From Candidatus Avimonas merdigallinarum (GTDB lineage: Bacteria > Bacillota > Clostridia > Oscillospirales > Acutalibacteraceae): DNA of 60,637 nt. The DNA is taken from positions 1,901 to 62,537 of the forward strand of contig CAJFGS010000013.1 in the NCBI GenBank assembly GCA_904377855.1, read 5' to 3'. A program made the translations under genes and the position numbers. The notes under the pieces are model-generated. The model was not told where the DNA came from. It saw only the letters and a program-made list of their open reading frames with translations, and made no database searches. Shown piece by piece: positions 38,285-47,347 of this stretch; the first letter of the stretch is position 1; the number at the start of each line of letters is the position of its first letter.

Positions 38285-38762
38285 GCAAAAGACTGTCCGT
38301 ATACCGACTGGCATTCGTCTCCTTATTCGCCGCTGCTGCCATGCAACGCTGGAGCTGGAGGGGTTTGAGGGTTCGGCGGAAATCAGCGTGTCGATTGTGG
38401 ACGACGACATGATCCGCAAAATCAACAACGAGCACCGCCATATCGATTCGGTCACCGATGTGCTCTCTTTCCCGCTGGGGGAGAACGGGCAGTACGATAT
38501 TAACCCGGAAAACGGGGCGAAAATGCTGGGCGACGTGGTGATTTCGATCGAACGGGCGATGGCCCAGGCGGAACAGTTCGGCCATTCCCTGCAGCGGGAA
38601 GTCGGGTATCTGACGGTGCATTCGGTGCTGCATCTGCTCGGCTACGACCATGTGGACGGCGGGCTGGAAGCCGTGCGCATGCGGGAAAAGGAAGAAGCGA
38701 TTATGACGTCGGTCGGCCTGCCCCGCGGCGCAAGCTATGTGATGAACAACGGCGACAGATAA
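38253..38762 (+). CDS. ybeY: Endoribonuclease YbeY (rRNA maturation)
   Basis: YbeY is a metal-dependent RNase used in 16S rRNA 3'-end maturation and ribosome quality control. From 38253 (MEKIKVIIENKQ) the product is 169 residues with the zinc motif HSVLHLLGYDH and the earlier VTDVLSFPLGE. The start overlaps phoH; the longer in-frame start at 38184 lies within phoH and is less likely. Confidence 0.94.
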   Translation: MEKIKVIIENKQKTVRIPTGIRLLIRRCCHATLELEGFEGSAEISVSIVDDDMIRKINNEHRHIDSVTDVLSFPLGENGQYDINPENGAKMLGDVVISIERAMAQAEQFGHSLQREVGYLTVHSVLHLLGYDHVDGGLEAVRMREKEEAIMTSVGLPRGASYVMNNGDR

Positions 38763-38882
38763 TGGTTCCCCGGACGGGGCCTGCCGGGAACGGCCCGGGC
38801 CCCGCGCGTGGGATCGCTCTCCCGGCCTTCCTGTGCGGCGGACGCCGTGCGGGGAGGGCGGCTGTGCATTTTTGAGGACGGT

Positions 38883-39350
38883 ATGAAAGCATTTTTGAAA
38901 GGGTTCGTTTATGCGGGGCGGGGCTTCTGGTTCTGCCTGCGGCATGAACGGAATTTCCGGATCCACCTGGCCGCCGCCGCGGCCGTGCTGGCGCTCGCCC
39001 CCTTTTTCCGCCTGACCCGCGGCGAATGGGCGGCGCTGATCCTGACGCTGGCGCTGGTCATCGGGGCGGAGGCGCTGAACACCGCGGTGGAACAGGCGGT
39101 GGATTTGGCCTCCCCCGGCCATCACCCGAAGGCCCGCGCCGCAAAGGACGCTGCGGCGGGGGCCGTTTTGGTGTGCGCCGCCGGCGCCGTCGGGGTGGGG
39201 ATCGCCCTGTTTTTCCGGCCGGCGGTGTGGGCCGCCCTCTGGACGGGGCTGCTCGCCCGGCCGTGGCTGTTTGCGGCGCCCCTCCTGTTTGCCGCGCTGG
39301 CCCTCTGGTTTATTATCGGCGGCGGCGTGAAGGGCGATCCAAAGCCGTGA
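38883..39350 (+). CDS. dgkA: Diacylglycerol/undecaprenol kinase (DgkA family)
   Basis: The Gram-positive DgkA family phosphorylates undecaprenol to the cell-wall lipid carrier. From 38883 the 155-residue protein begins MKAFLKGFVYAGRGFWFC. Family motifs are RNFRIHL, the core EALNTAVEQAVDL and AKDAAAGAVLVCA, plus at least four transmembrane helices. About 30 residues at the C-terminus (LLARPWLFAAPLLFAALALWFIIGG) form an extra hydrophobic pair beyond typical length. Between ybeY and era, as in many Firmicutes. Confidence 0.9.
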   Translation: MKAFLKGFVYAGRGFWFCLRHERNFRIHLAAAAAVLALAPFFRLTRGEWAALILTLALVIGAEALNTAVEQAVDLASPGHHPKARAAKDAAAGAVLVCAAGAVGVGIALFFRPAVWAALWTGLLARPWLFAAPLLFAALALWFIIGGGVKGDPKP

Positions 39351-39406
39351 GCCCAGGGGAGCGCAGGAAGGGAATCCTGTAAGACAGAAAGAAGCGAGGC
39401 TCTGCC

Positions 39407-39787
39407 ATGAAAGAAGGATCAAAGGTTTCCCTCTCCGTGCTGATTGCGGCGCTCCTTATCGGCGGCGGGCTGTGCGTGCTGGCCTGGAGCCTGCAGAATC
39501 TGCCTGCCCAGGCGTTCCCGTCGTCCTTGTATGTGACCACCGACGGGGAGGGCTCGCAGGATACCGTCCGCGATTTCCTCACCCTTTCTGAAGCGTCGCT
39601 GTATACCGGCCTGGACGAAGATGTTTTGCAGCGGCTGGTGGACGAGGGGAAATTGAACGGCTGTTTTGCCCTGACGAGCGAGAAGGGTACCGGCGGAGAA
39701 CGCCTGGTTTTTTCTCGCGATAAGCTGAAGGCCGCCCTGGAAACCCTCATGGAGCAGGGGGAAAGCCTCGCGCTTTGGGATATATAA
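39407..39787 (+). CDS. Membrane-anchored protein with excisionase-like HTH segment
   Basis: This 126-residue protein has one N-terminal transmembrane helix (about 8-27, VSLSVLIAALLIGGGLCVLAW), a linker, then FLTLSEASLYTGLDEDVLQRLVDEGKL (about 57-84), which strongly resembles the first helices of MerR/excisionase-type DNA-binding folds. The rest is a basic beta/alpha tail (RLVFSRDKLKAALETLMEQ). Positive charge before the helix predicts the HTH-like part lies outside the cell, where DNA binding makes no sense. It may be a reused fold. It sits between dgkA and era, 81 bp before era. No family recognised. Confidence 0.75.
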   Translation: MKEGSKVSLSVLIAALLIGGGLCVLAWSLQNLPAQAFPSSLYVTTDGEGSQDTVRDFLTLSEASLYTGLDEDVLQRLVDEGKLNGCFALTSEKGTGGERLVFSRDKLKAALETLMEQGESLALWDI

Positions 39788-39868
39788 AACAAAAATCCGG
39801 CCGGCTGTGCCGGGACGACGGGCCCTGGATTCCGCGGCGGCCCGAAAATCAAGGAATGGAGAACAAGC

Positions 39869-40813
39869 ATGCCGAATACCAATCAACCGATCGAATCCGC
39901 CCCTTCCTCTTCTGCCACCCGTTCGGCCTTTATCGCCCTCATTGGCCGGCCGAACGTCGGGAAATCCTCCCTCCTCAACGCGATGGTGGGGAGGAAGGTC
40001 GCCATCGTATCGGACAAGCCGCAGACCACCCGCAACCGCATCATGGGGGTGCTGACCCGCGGGGAGACCCAGCTGGTGTTTTTGGATACGCCCGGCGCCC
40101 ACCGGCCCCGCACCCGGCTGGGGGATTTCATGGTGAAATCGATTGGGGAGGCGGTTTCCGGCGTGGACGCCGCCGCCCTGGTGGTGGAGCCGGCCCTCGG
40201 CGCCGTGCGGGAGGAGGAAAAGGAGCTGCTCGCCCAGTGCCGGAAAAGCCGGCTGCCGGTGGTGCTGGTCATCAATAAAATCGACACGCTGGAGGAGAAA
40301 AGCAAAATCCTCCCCGTCATCGAAAAATGGCGGCAGGAATTTGATTTTGCGGCGATCCTCCCGGTCTCGGCCCTTACGGGGGACGGGGTGGAGGACGTGG
40401 TGGGGGAACTGGCTAAGTTCACCTTCGAAAGCCCGCATTTTTTCCCCGACGATATGGTCAGCGATCAGCCGGAGCGGGTGGTCGCCGCCGAATTAATCCG
40501 GGAAAAGATGCTCCTCCTCCTTCGGGACGAGGTGCCCCACGGCGTTGCGGTGGTCATTGAAAATTCCAATGAGCGGGAGACCGAAAACGGCCCCATCCTC
40601 GACCTGGACGCCTATATCTACTGTGAGCGGGAAAGCCATAAGGGGATTATCATCGGCAAGCGGGGCGCGATGCTCAAGGAGATCGCCACCCAGGCGCGGC
40701 AGGAGATGGAGGCCCTTTTCGGCGCCAGGGTGAACCTCCAGTGCTGGGTGAAGGTGAAGGAGGACTGGCGGAACCGGCAGGGGCTGCTCGGCAGCTTCGG
40801 CTATAAGCTGTAA
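39869..40813 (+). CDS. era: GTPase Era
   Basis: Era is a GTPase for 30S assembly that binds 16S rRNA. The 314 residues contain G1 GRPNVGKSSLLN, G2 region KPQTTRNRIMG, G3 DTPGAHRPR, G4 NKID and a C-terminal KH domain (YCERESHKGIIIGKRGAMLKEIATQAR). It is slightly longer than usual at the N-terminus (about 14 residues of Ser/Pro-rich sequence). Operon position dgkA-era-recO is typical of Firmicutes. Confidence 0.97.
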   Translation: MPNTNQPIESAPSSSATRSAFIALIGRPNVGKSSLLNAMVGRKVAIVSDKPQTTRNRIMGVLTRGETQLVFLDTPGAHRPRTRLGDFMVKSIGEAVSGVDAAALVVEPALGAVREEEKELLAQCRKSRLPVVLVINKIDTLEEKSKILPVIEKWRQEFDFAAILPVSALTGDGVEDVVGELAKFTFESPHFFPDDMVSDQPERVVAAELIREKMLLLLRDEVPHGVAVVIENSNERETENGPILDLDAYIYCERESHKGIIIGKRGAMLKEIATQARQEMEALFGARVNLQCWVKVKEDWRNRQGLLGSFGYKL

Positions 40814-40926
40814 GGCCGGAAATTTTGATAGAAACAGGCAGAACTTTCCGTAACAAGTTTCCGGGTATGCCGCCCCGTTTTGGGAGTATGCTAATGCTAC
40901 CTTACAAAAACGGGAGGCGCGGCAGA

Positions 40927-41094
40927 ATGAAACAAGGCGATTTATGGGATGCGTTTGCCAAGACCGGCCGGATTGAGGATTATTTGCGATACCGCGGCGT
41001 GGACATTTATCAGCTGGTGGACAGAGAGGCGGAAAAACGGCATGAGGCAGACCACCGACGCCCTGATCATCCGGGAAAACAACAATATTGGTGA
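40927..41094 (+). CDS. yqzL: YqzL-like small protein
   Basis: This 55-residue ORF starts MKQGDLWDAFAKTGRIEDYLRYRG, a match to YqzL-type proteins (W..F..TG.I..YL) found just before recO in Bacillus and relatives. The ATG follows GGGAGGCGCGG. It overlaps the recO start by 53 bp. Its role is unknown. The basic C-terminus beyond about residue 36 coincides with the recO overlap. Confidence 0.8.
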   Translation: MKQGDLWDAFAKTGRIEDYLRYRGVDIYQLVDREAEKRHEADHRRPDHPGKQQYW

Positions 41095-41878
41095 AGCGGA
41101 CCGCTTTGTCACCGCGCTGACGCGGGATTTCGGCGTGGTCCGCGCGTCGGCCCGGGGCGCCAGGAATATCAAAAGCCGGAACGCTTCCGCCACGCAGCTT
41201 CTTTCCTATTCCCGCCTGACGCTTTACCGCGGGCGGGAAAAATACATAATCGACGATGCGGAACCGATCCGCGTGTTTTTTGAACTGCGGTCGGATATCG
41301 AAAAGCTGGCGCTCTCCCAGTATTTCTGCGAGCTGGCCGGCGCCCTCGCCCCGCGGGAGGAGCCGGCGGAGGATTTCCTCCGGCTGATGCTCAACGCCCT
41401 GCATTTTTTGGGCAGCGGGAAGCGGGATCCCCGGCAGGTGAAGGCGGTGGCGGAGCTGCGGATGCTCGCCCTGGCGGGCTTTATGCCCGATCTGCTGGCC
41501 TGTTCCGCCTGCGGCGCGTTCGAAGGGGAGGCGATGTGGTTCTCCCCCCGGGAAGGGACGCTGCTGTGCGGCGGGTGCCGCGCGGCCCGCCCGGGGTCCG
41601 GCTTCACGCCGATGCCGGGGAATGTCCTGGCGGCCATGCGGCATATCGTCTATTCCCCGTTTGAAAGCTGCTTTTCCTTCCGCCTGGCGGACGAAGGGCT
41701 GACCCTTTTGGCCCGGCAGACCGAGGGCTTTCTGCTTGCCCAGCTGAACCGCGGGTTCCGGACCCTGGATTTTTACCATTCGCTCAGCCCCTGGAAGCCG
41801 CCCGCCGCGGCGGAAGGGAAATCCGGCGCGGGGGATGCGCCTTCGCCGGAGGATACTCCGCGGGGCAGGGGAAATTAG
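41042..41878 (+). CDS. recO: DNA repair protein RecO
   Basis: RecO binds single-stranded DNA and, with RecR, loads RecA in gap repair. From 41042 (MRQTTDALIIRENNNIGEADRFVTAL) the product is 278 residues. An OB-fold N-terminus, the central helical region and a four-Cys zinc site (CSACG and CGGCR) are visible. The C-terminal 25 residues are a low-complexity extension. An earlier frame start (40949) overlaps yqzL and does not look like RecO. Confidence 0.93.
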   Translation: MRQTTDALIIRENNNIGEADRFVTALTRDFGVVRASARGARNIKSRNASATQLLSYSRLTLYRGREKYIIDDAEPIRVFFELRSDIEKLALSQYFCELAGALAPREEPAEDFLRLMLNALHFLGSGKRDPRQVKAVAELRMLALAGFMPDLLACSACGAFEGEAMWFSPREGTLLCGGCRAARPGSGFTPMPGNVLAAMRHIVYSPFESCFSFRLADEGLTLLARQTEGFLLAQLNRGFRTLDFYHSLSPWKPPAAAEGKSGAGDAPSPEDTPRGRGN

Positions 41879-41994
41879 CGGTCGACGGCCGGGAAGATTT
41901 TTGCTATACTGTAAGGGATACAAACCAAGGCGCCGGGCCGGGATGCCGCGTTGCAGCGGCTTCGGCGGGGATTGGATGCGGAACGGAGGAACCC

Positions 41995-43014
41995 ATGAAT
42001 ACGGAGCGTTTGAATGATAAGGCACAGCTGTTCGGCAGTGCATTTTTGCATAATTATGCGCGTTCCCGCAAAATCGCGGCGCGCCTTTTTGCCGTGCTGT
42101 GCGTCCTTTTTTTGGCGGCGGCCCATGTCCTCACCTATTTTCTCGCCCAGGCCGCCGGGCATTCCTGGAACAATGCGGTTATATTGACTGCCGTCCCCTT
42201 CGCCGGGCCGGCGGCCTTCTGCCTGCAGCTCCTTCTGGCGGGGGAGATGTCTTCTCTTTATCCGGCGTACCTTTTGGGCGCGCTCCTGCCTGCCGTCGTC
42301 TTCCTGCTTCTGGGGGCCCATTTCCACGATTTGAGCCGCCGGGCGCTCTGCGTGCTGGCGGAGCGGGAGGAAGCCGCGGCGGCTCTGGCAGAGAAGCAGG
42401 CCGCCCGGGAGCGGCAGGCTGCTGCCGCTTCGCCGGTCATTCTCCGCCCGGGAACGTCCGGGGCGCCGGCGGCCGGCGGGCTCCCTCTGTCTGCTGCCAT
42501 GGCAGCGCCGTCCCCGTCCGCCGCTCCGAAGGAACCGGCTATGGCAGCGGCGCCCGCCGGGGCGAAGCCGGTTCCGGCCGCTTCCCCGGCTATGCATGGG
42601 ACGCCCGGCGGGGACAAGGCGGAAACAAACGCGGCTCCGCCGGAAAAAGCGGCGCAGCGCCAGCCGGTTTCCTCCGTCCCTTCCCGCCCTGCGGCCGTGC
42701 CCAAATCGCCGGCTTCCCCGGCCGGCAGCGCTCCTGCGAAAGCGGAAGCCGCGGCTGTATCCGCCGGGACAAAGCCGGTCCCGGCCGATGCGGCGAAGTC
42801 GGCCGCAGGCGCGGGGGTGAAGGCGGCCCCCGCCGCGTCCTCCGCCCCCATTCCGGCGGCGGGCGCCAGGCCTTCCCAATCGGCGGGCACAGCCGCCCCG
42901 GGCAAAATCGAAAAGGGGGAAGAGGCCGGGGAGGAGCCGTCCGCCCTGCGCAAGGTCGAAGAGGAATATGCCCGCGCCATGCAGGATGTGCTGGCGTTTT
43001 TACATAAGAAGTGA
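41995..43014 (+). CDS. Membrane protein with Ala/Pro-rich low-complexity tail
   Basis: This 339-residue protein has three predicted transmembrane helices in its first 110 residues (LFAVLCVLFLAAAHVLTYFL, AVILTAVPFAGPAAFCLQLLL, YLLGALLPAVVFLLLG). A coiled-coil-like AEREEAAAALAEKQAARER precedes about 150 residues of Ala, Pro, Ser and Lys (GAKPVPAAS-type units repeat). It ends in a short charged helix (LRKVEEEYARAMQDVLAFLHKK). Weak TATACT at 41905-41910 may be its own promoter. Located between recO and mutS2. No family recognised. Confidence 0.75.
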   Translation: MNTERLNDKAQLFGSAFLHNYARSRKIAARLFAVLCVLFLAAAHVLTYFLAQAAGHSWNNAVILTAVPFAGPAAFCLQLLLAGEMSSLYPAYLLGALLPAVVFLLLGAHFHDLSRRALCVLAEREEAAAALAEKQAARERQAAAASPVILRPGTSGAPAAGGLPLSAAMAAPSPSAAPKEPAMAAAPAGAKPVPAASPAMHGTPGGDKAETNAAPPEKAAQRQPVSSVPSRPAAVPKSPASPAGSAPAKAEAAAVSAGTKPVPADAAKSAAGAGVKAAPAASSAPIPAAGARPSQSAGTAAPGKIEKGEEAGEEPSALRKVEEEYARAMQDVLAFLHKK

Positions 43015-43071
43015 GTACGGCGGGGAGGGGACTGCCTTCCCGCCGTTTTCCAATGAAAGGAAACTCTGTTC

Positions 43072-45465
43072 ATGAACCGAAATTGCAAAGCGCTGGAACT
43101 GGACAAAATCCTGGAGATTCTGGCGAATGAAACAAGCTGCGACGACGCGGCCCAGGCCGCCCGCGAACTGACGCCTTCCCCCGACCTGGCGGAGGTGCGC
43201 CGCCGCATGGCGGATACCGCGGCCGCGGTGATGCTCATGGCGCGTTTCGGCTCCCCGTCCTTCGGCGGGGCGAAGAACGTGTCCAACGCCCTCCGACGGG
43301 CGGAAGCGGGGGCGTCGCTCTCCATGCGGGAACTGCTTTCGATTGCCGAGACCCTGCGGGTCATCCGCTCCCTTCACGAGTGGCGCTCCCACTGCGCCGG
43401 GGTGGAAACCTGCCTGGACGACCGCTTTGCGGTGCTGGTCCCCAACAAATACCTGGAGGAGAAAATCACCGGCGCGATTTTGTCCGAGGAGGAAATCGCG
43501 GACAGCGCCTCGCCCGAACTGGCCTCCATCCGCCGCAAAATGCGGGCCGCCTCCGGCCGGGTGCGGGAGCAGCTGGATCGGATGATCCGCTCCCCCGCTT
43601 ATCAGAAGCTGCTGCAGGACCCGATTGTGACAATCCGCGGCGGGCGGTTTGTGGTCCCGGTCAAGGCGGAGCACCGGGGGGAGGTTGCCGGGCTGGTGCA
43701 CGATACCTCCGCCTCCGGCGCCACCGTGTTTATCGAGCCGATGGCGGTGGTCGAGGCCAATAACGAATTGCGGGTCCTCTCCTCGCGGGAGGAGGCGGAG
43801 ATCGAGCGGATCCTGAGCGAGCTGTCGGCCGAAGCGGGCAGCTTCGCCGAGGGGATTATCGCGGATTATCAGGTGCTGGTGGAACTGAACCTGATTTTCG
43901 CCAAAGGCCGCCTGGCCTATAAGATGAAGGCGACCGAGCCGAAGCTGACCGACGACGGCCATATCCTGCTGCGGCATGCCCGCCACCCCCTGCTCGACCC
44001 CAAGAAGGCGGTGCCGATTGACGTGGAGCTGGGCGGGGGGTTCGATACCCTGGTCATCACCGGGCCGAACACCGGCGGCAAAACCGTCACCCTGAAAACC
44101 CTCGGCCTGCTGTCCCTGATGGCGATGTGCGGGCTGATGCCCCCGGCGGACGACGGCAGCAGCCTTTCGGTGTTCCGGGAGGTGCTGGCCGATATCGGGG
44201 ACGAACAGTCGATTGAGCAGTCCCTTTCCACCTTTTCCGCCCACATGACCAACCTCATCCAAATCCTCGCCGCGGCGGGGGAGGGCAGCCTGGTCCTCCT
44301 GGACGAACTGGGCGCCGGCACCGACCCGGTGGAGGGCGCGGCCCTGGCCACCGCCATCCTGGAGCGGCTGCGGGAACAGGGCGCGCGGATCGCGGCCACC
44401 ACCCACTATGCGGAACTGAAGGCCTACGCCATCCATACCCCGGGGGTGGAGAACGGGAGCTGCGAGTTTGACGTAGCCACCCTGCGGCCCACTTACCGCC
44501 TGCTGGTGGGGGTCCCGGGCCGTTCCAACGCTTTCGCGATTACGGAGCGGCTGGGGATGGATCCCGCCTTGGTGGAGCGGGCGCGGGGGCTGGTATCGGG
44601 AGAGGACCGGCGGCTGGAGGACGTGGTGGTTACCCTGGAGGAACGCCGGCAGAACCTGGAACGGGAACTGGCCGAGGCGCGCTCCGCCCGGGCAAAGGCG
44701 GAGGCCGCCGGCCAGCGGGCCCAGGCGGAACTGGAGGAGACGGACCGGCTGCGGGAGAAGGAGCTGGAAAAGGCCCGGGACGAGGCGCGGCGGATTGTGG
44801 AACGCGCCCGCGCCGAGGCGGGGCAGCTTATGGACGAACTGGACGACCTCCGCAAGCAGAAGAACGCGGCGGAATTCGCCGCAAAAGCGCAGTCCGCCAA
44901 GAGCCAGCTCCGTTCCCGCCTGCGGGCGATGGAGGACGCCATCGACCCGGTTACCCGGAAGAGGCAGGAGGGGTACACCCTTCCCCGGCCCCTCAAGGCG
45001 GGGGACGAGGTGCTGCTGGTGGATATCGATAAAAAGGGCGTGGTGCTTTCCCCGCCGGACGGCAGCGGGATGGTGCAGGTACAGGCCGGGATTATCAAGA
45101 CCCGCGTGCCGCTGGGGAACCTCCGGCTGGTGGGGGAGGAAACGCCCGCCCCGGAAAAGGGGCGCTCCCCGGCCTATTCTTCCCGGGGGGAGCGGGGGAT
45201 TGTCTCCCGCGCCCAGCGGGAGGCACGCATGGAAATCGACCTGCGCGGCAAGATGACCGACGAGGGGATCCTGGAGTTGGACCGCTTCCTCGACGAGGCG
45301 GTGCTTTCCGGGATTAGCCAGGTGACGGTCATCCATGGGAAGGGCACCGGCGCGCTCCGCGCCGCGGTCCAGCAGCACCTGAGGACCCACCCTTCGGTCA
45401 AGAGCTTCCGCCTGGGCGTTTACGGCGAAGGGGAAAACGGCGTGACCATCGTCGAACTGAAATAG
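43072..45465 (+). CDS. mutS2: Endonuclease/ribosome-rescue ATPase MutS2
   Basis: MutS2 lacks mismatch repair and instead limits recombination or, in Bacillus, senses collided ribosomes. The 797 residues show the lever/core (about 1-300), the ABC-ATPase Walker A GPNTGGKT (about 331-338), STFSAHMTN and DELGAGTDP (Walker B), a long coiled coil (about 510-620), a KOW-like beta segment and a C-terminal Smr nuclease domain (about 720-797) with DLRGKM and HGKGTGALR. All parts are intact. Confidence 0.96.
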   Translation: MNRNCKALELDKILEILANETSCDDAAQAARELTPSPDLAEVRRRMADTAAAVMLMARFGSPSFGGAKNVSNALRRAEAGASLSMRELLSIAETLRVIRSLHEWRSHCAGVETCLDDRFAVLVPNKYLEEKITGAILSEEEIADSASPELASIRRKMRAASGRVREQLDRMIRSPAYQKLLQDPIVTIRGGRFVVPVKAEHRGEVAGLVHDTSASGATVFIEPMAVVEANNELRVLSSREEAEIERILSELSAEAGSFAEGIIADYQVLVELNLIFAKGRLAYKMKATEPKLTDDGHILLRHARHPLLDPKKAVPIDVELGGGFDTLVITGPNTGGKTVTLKTLGLLSLMAMCGLMPPADDGSSLSVFREVLADIGDEQSIEQSLSTFSAHMTNLIQILAAAGEGSLVLLDELGAGTDPVEGAALATAILERLREQGARIAATTHYAELKAYAIHTPGVENGSCEFDVATLRPTYRLLVGVPGRSNAFAITERLGMDPALVERARGLVSGEDRRLEDVVVTLEERRQNLERELAEARSARAKAEAAGQRAQAELEETDRLREKELEKARDEARRIVERARAEAGQLMDELDDLRKQKNAAEFAAKAQSAKSQLRSRLRAMEDAIDPVTRKRQEGYTLPRPLKAGDEVLLVDIDKKGVVLSPPDGSGMVQVQAGIIKTRVPLGNLRLVGEETPAPEKGRSPAYSSRGERGIVSRAQREARMEIDLRGKMTDEGILELDRFLDEAVLSGISQVTVIHGKGTGALRAAVQQHLRTHPSVKSFRLGVYGEGENGVTIVELK

Positions 45466-45611
45466 CCGCGGCCCAGGTGGCCGGGGGCTGCTGAAACATC
45501 CCTTTGGGGGATGGCTTCAGCCGGGCAGCTCGACGGCTGTGGAAAAGCGAAAAAATACCCCCGGCTTATAGTGTGATGTCGTTAGGGGACAAAACAACCG
45601 AATAGGATACA

Positions 45612-45650
45612 AAAGCCAGTTTTCGGTCAAAGCGATCAAAAACTGGCTTT
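45612..45650. terminator. Bidirectional terminator between mutS2 and the pilus locus
   Basis: AAAGCCAGTTTT (45612-45623) pairs with AAAACTGGCTTT (45639-45650) around a 15-nt loop, with A/T runs on both sides. It separates two converging transcripts. The flanking 45466-45773 becomes steadily more AT-rich and holds no gene. Confidence 0.8.
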
Positions 45651-45773
45651 ATTAGTCCCTTTAAGTTGATTTGAGCGGGTCATCATCCGAAGAATCGTCC
45701 ACTATATGGATAGTATTTTCTATCATATTATTTTTGTTTTATTGCTGCAACATATTTCTAATAGTAAAAAACA

Positions 45774-46412
45774 TTAATCGATCTTTATACAGCGCACGGC
45801 CACACGGGCCTGGCCTCCCGGTGTGCAGGTGATGAGCGTCAAATTCCATGCCTCGCTCACCGCTTCCTCAATGGCCGTGGCCTCTATCGTTTCTACGGTG
45901 GAAACCTCATAGGAAAACCGCCGCCCTTTCACATCGGTGAAGAACACCTGGGTACCGGCGGGGGCACCCCGCACTGGGCCGAAATGGGTGCGGTAATTGT
46001 GCGCGGCAATGGTTAGGCTGCCGGTATAAGCCGAACCATGGTAACGACAAGGCGCGAGCTTCAGCTTGGGATAGCTCCATTCGCTCATCACTGGCAGGGA
46101 AATCCCCAGAGAGGGGATTTCCAGCAGGCCGATGTAGTCGTTTCCTTCGATTTCTTGTATTGGCATCTCCATATCCGGATTCAAAACGTAATCGGGGAGT
46201 TCCATTTGCTTCGGCGATGCATCTTCCTGCATCCGCATACCGTCTGATGGAGTTTCCGGCATTTGCTGCTGCAATATTTGCATCACATGGTTTGCCGTCT
46301 GTCCCGCCCGGTACTCGTCAACCAGGTTATATCCCACCAAAAGCAGGGCAGCCGCCAGCAGCAGCGATCCCGCCGTTATGAAAATGGTTCCCGCCTTACC
46401 TTTTCTTTTCAT
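45774..46412 (-). CDS. Sortase (second sortase of the pilus locus)
   Basis: This 212-residue transpeptidase has an N-terminal membrane anchor (about 8-28), an Met/Pro-rich linker and a sortase core. The catalytic triad is visible: His138 in IAAHNYRTHFG, Cys196 in LITCTPGGQ and Arg203 in ARVAVRC. It lacks the C-terminal membrane helix of the class C enzyme next door, so it resembles class D or housekeeping types that attach the finished pilus to peptidoglycan. Its start overlaps the minor pilin gene by 17 bp. Confidence 0.88.
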   Translation of the reverse strand: MKRKGKAGTIFITAGSLLLAAALLLVGYNLVDEYRAGQTANHVMQILQQQMPETPSDGMRMQEDASPKQMELPDYVLNPDMEMPIQEIEGNDYIGLLEIPSLGISLPVMSEWSYPKLKLAPCRYHGSAYTGSLTIAAHNYRTHFGPVRGAPAGTQVFFTDVKGRRFSYEVSTVETIEATAIEEAVSEAWNLTLITCTPGGQARVAVRCIKID

Positions 46413-47340
46413 GACCGTCCCCCTGTCTGCGCCGCACCACCAGGCCGGCCACGATCAGCAGCAGGCCGCCGCAGACCAGCGCCGGCACCGGCCACCATAG
46501 CATCCCTGTTTGCGGCAGCTTCGGCGGCTCGGAAGGGCGGGTGTTCGTCATGATAAAGACTGTTCCTTCCTGTGTAATGGCGACAGTATACCCGTCCGGC
46601 ACTTCGGCTTCCGTGACCTGCCACCGGGAACCGCCGTCTAAATTATTCCATATATATTCCCAGTTATTTTCCTTGCTCAAGAGCACGGTATCCACAACCG
46701 TTCCATTTTCCAAAAGTTGCACGGAGATCTGCTTCGGGCGTTTGTCTTCTTCCCCGTCGTCCTTCCAGACCTTCTGCACCTTGCGTTCGACGAAAGTCAG
46801 TATAGTTTCGCTGTCAAATTTGCAGGAAACCTCCGCGTCATATAGCCATTCGTCCTTTACTGTCAAACTGGGCAGGGATATCAGCATCGGTTCAGGGGTG
46901 TAGACGGCGTTTTCAGCTGTATACCGTTCGCCAATCACCAGATATAAACCGGCGGTCAGTCCGGAAAAACAGCATTCTCCGTCCTGCCCGGTTGCCTTCG
47001 TCTGAAACGGCGGCAACTCATCCCGAGCGGTATAGGCGGCAAGGGTCTGGGCCAGCGCCCGCCAGCCCGTGCTGTCCAAGTCTTCCAAACTGACCGGGTA
47101 CTTTGCAAAATCACCGGTCAGCGTGTATACGCCAAACTCTGAAACATCCGCCGCGCGATGGATAGAAAAGCTTACGCCGGGGAAACCGGTTCCGTCCTCT
47201 CCAAAATAAACGCGAAGGGAAGATTCCCGGTCGGTATCGATATGCCCGGCTGCCAAAACAACCGCCGGCATACCGCATATCCCAATGATCAGGATGAGCA
47301 GTATGGCTGTAAGCCGCTGCAAACACAGCCTGACATTCAT
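46396..47340 (-). CDS. SpaA-type minor (basal) pilin, LPQTG-anchored
   Basis: The 314-residue surface protein has a signal peptide (about 1-31), an SpaA-like domain with GLTAGLYLVIGERY, a Cna-B domain (VQKVWKDDGEEDKRPKQISVQLLENG) with NNLDGGSRWQVTEAEVPDGYTV, and the sorting signal LPQTG, hydrophobic helix and RRRQGDGHEKKR tail. The small size and LPQTG, different from the LPETG of the other two, suggest a basal pilin recognised by the adjoining sortase. It sits between the two sortase genes. Confidence 0.9.
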   Translation of the reverse strand: MNVRLCLQRLTAILLILIIGICGMPAVVLAAGHIDTDRESSLRVYFGEDGTGFPGVSFSIHRAADVSEFGVYTLTGDFAKYPVSLEDLDSTGWRALAQTLAAYTARDELPPFQTKATGQDGECCFSGLTAGLYLVIGERYTAENAVYTPEPMLISLPSLTVKDEWLYDAEVSCKFDSETILTFVERKVQKVWKDDGEEDKRPKQISVQLLENGTVVDTVLLSKENNWEYIWNNLDGGSRWQVTEAEVPDGYTVAITQEGTVFIMTNTRPSEPPKLPQTGMLWWPVPALVCGGLLLIVAGLVVRRRQGDGHEKKR

Positions 47341-47347
47341 CTATCCA

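Noticed and set aside
43000-45390. A 796-codon minus-strand frame opposite mutS2
   Set aside because: Same GC-shadow effect; MutS2 on the plus strand has all its motifs.
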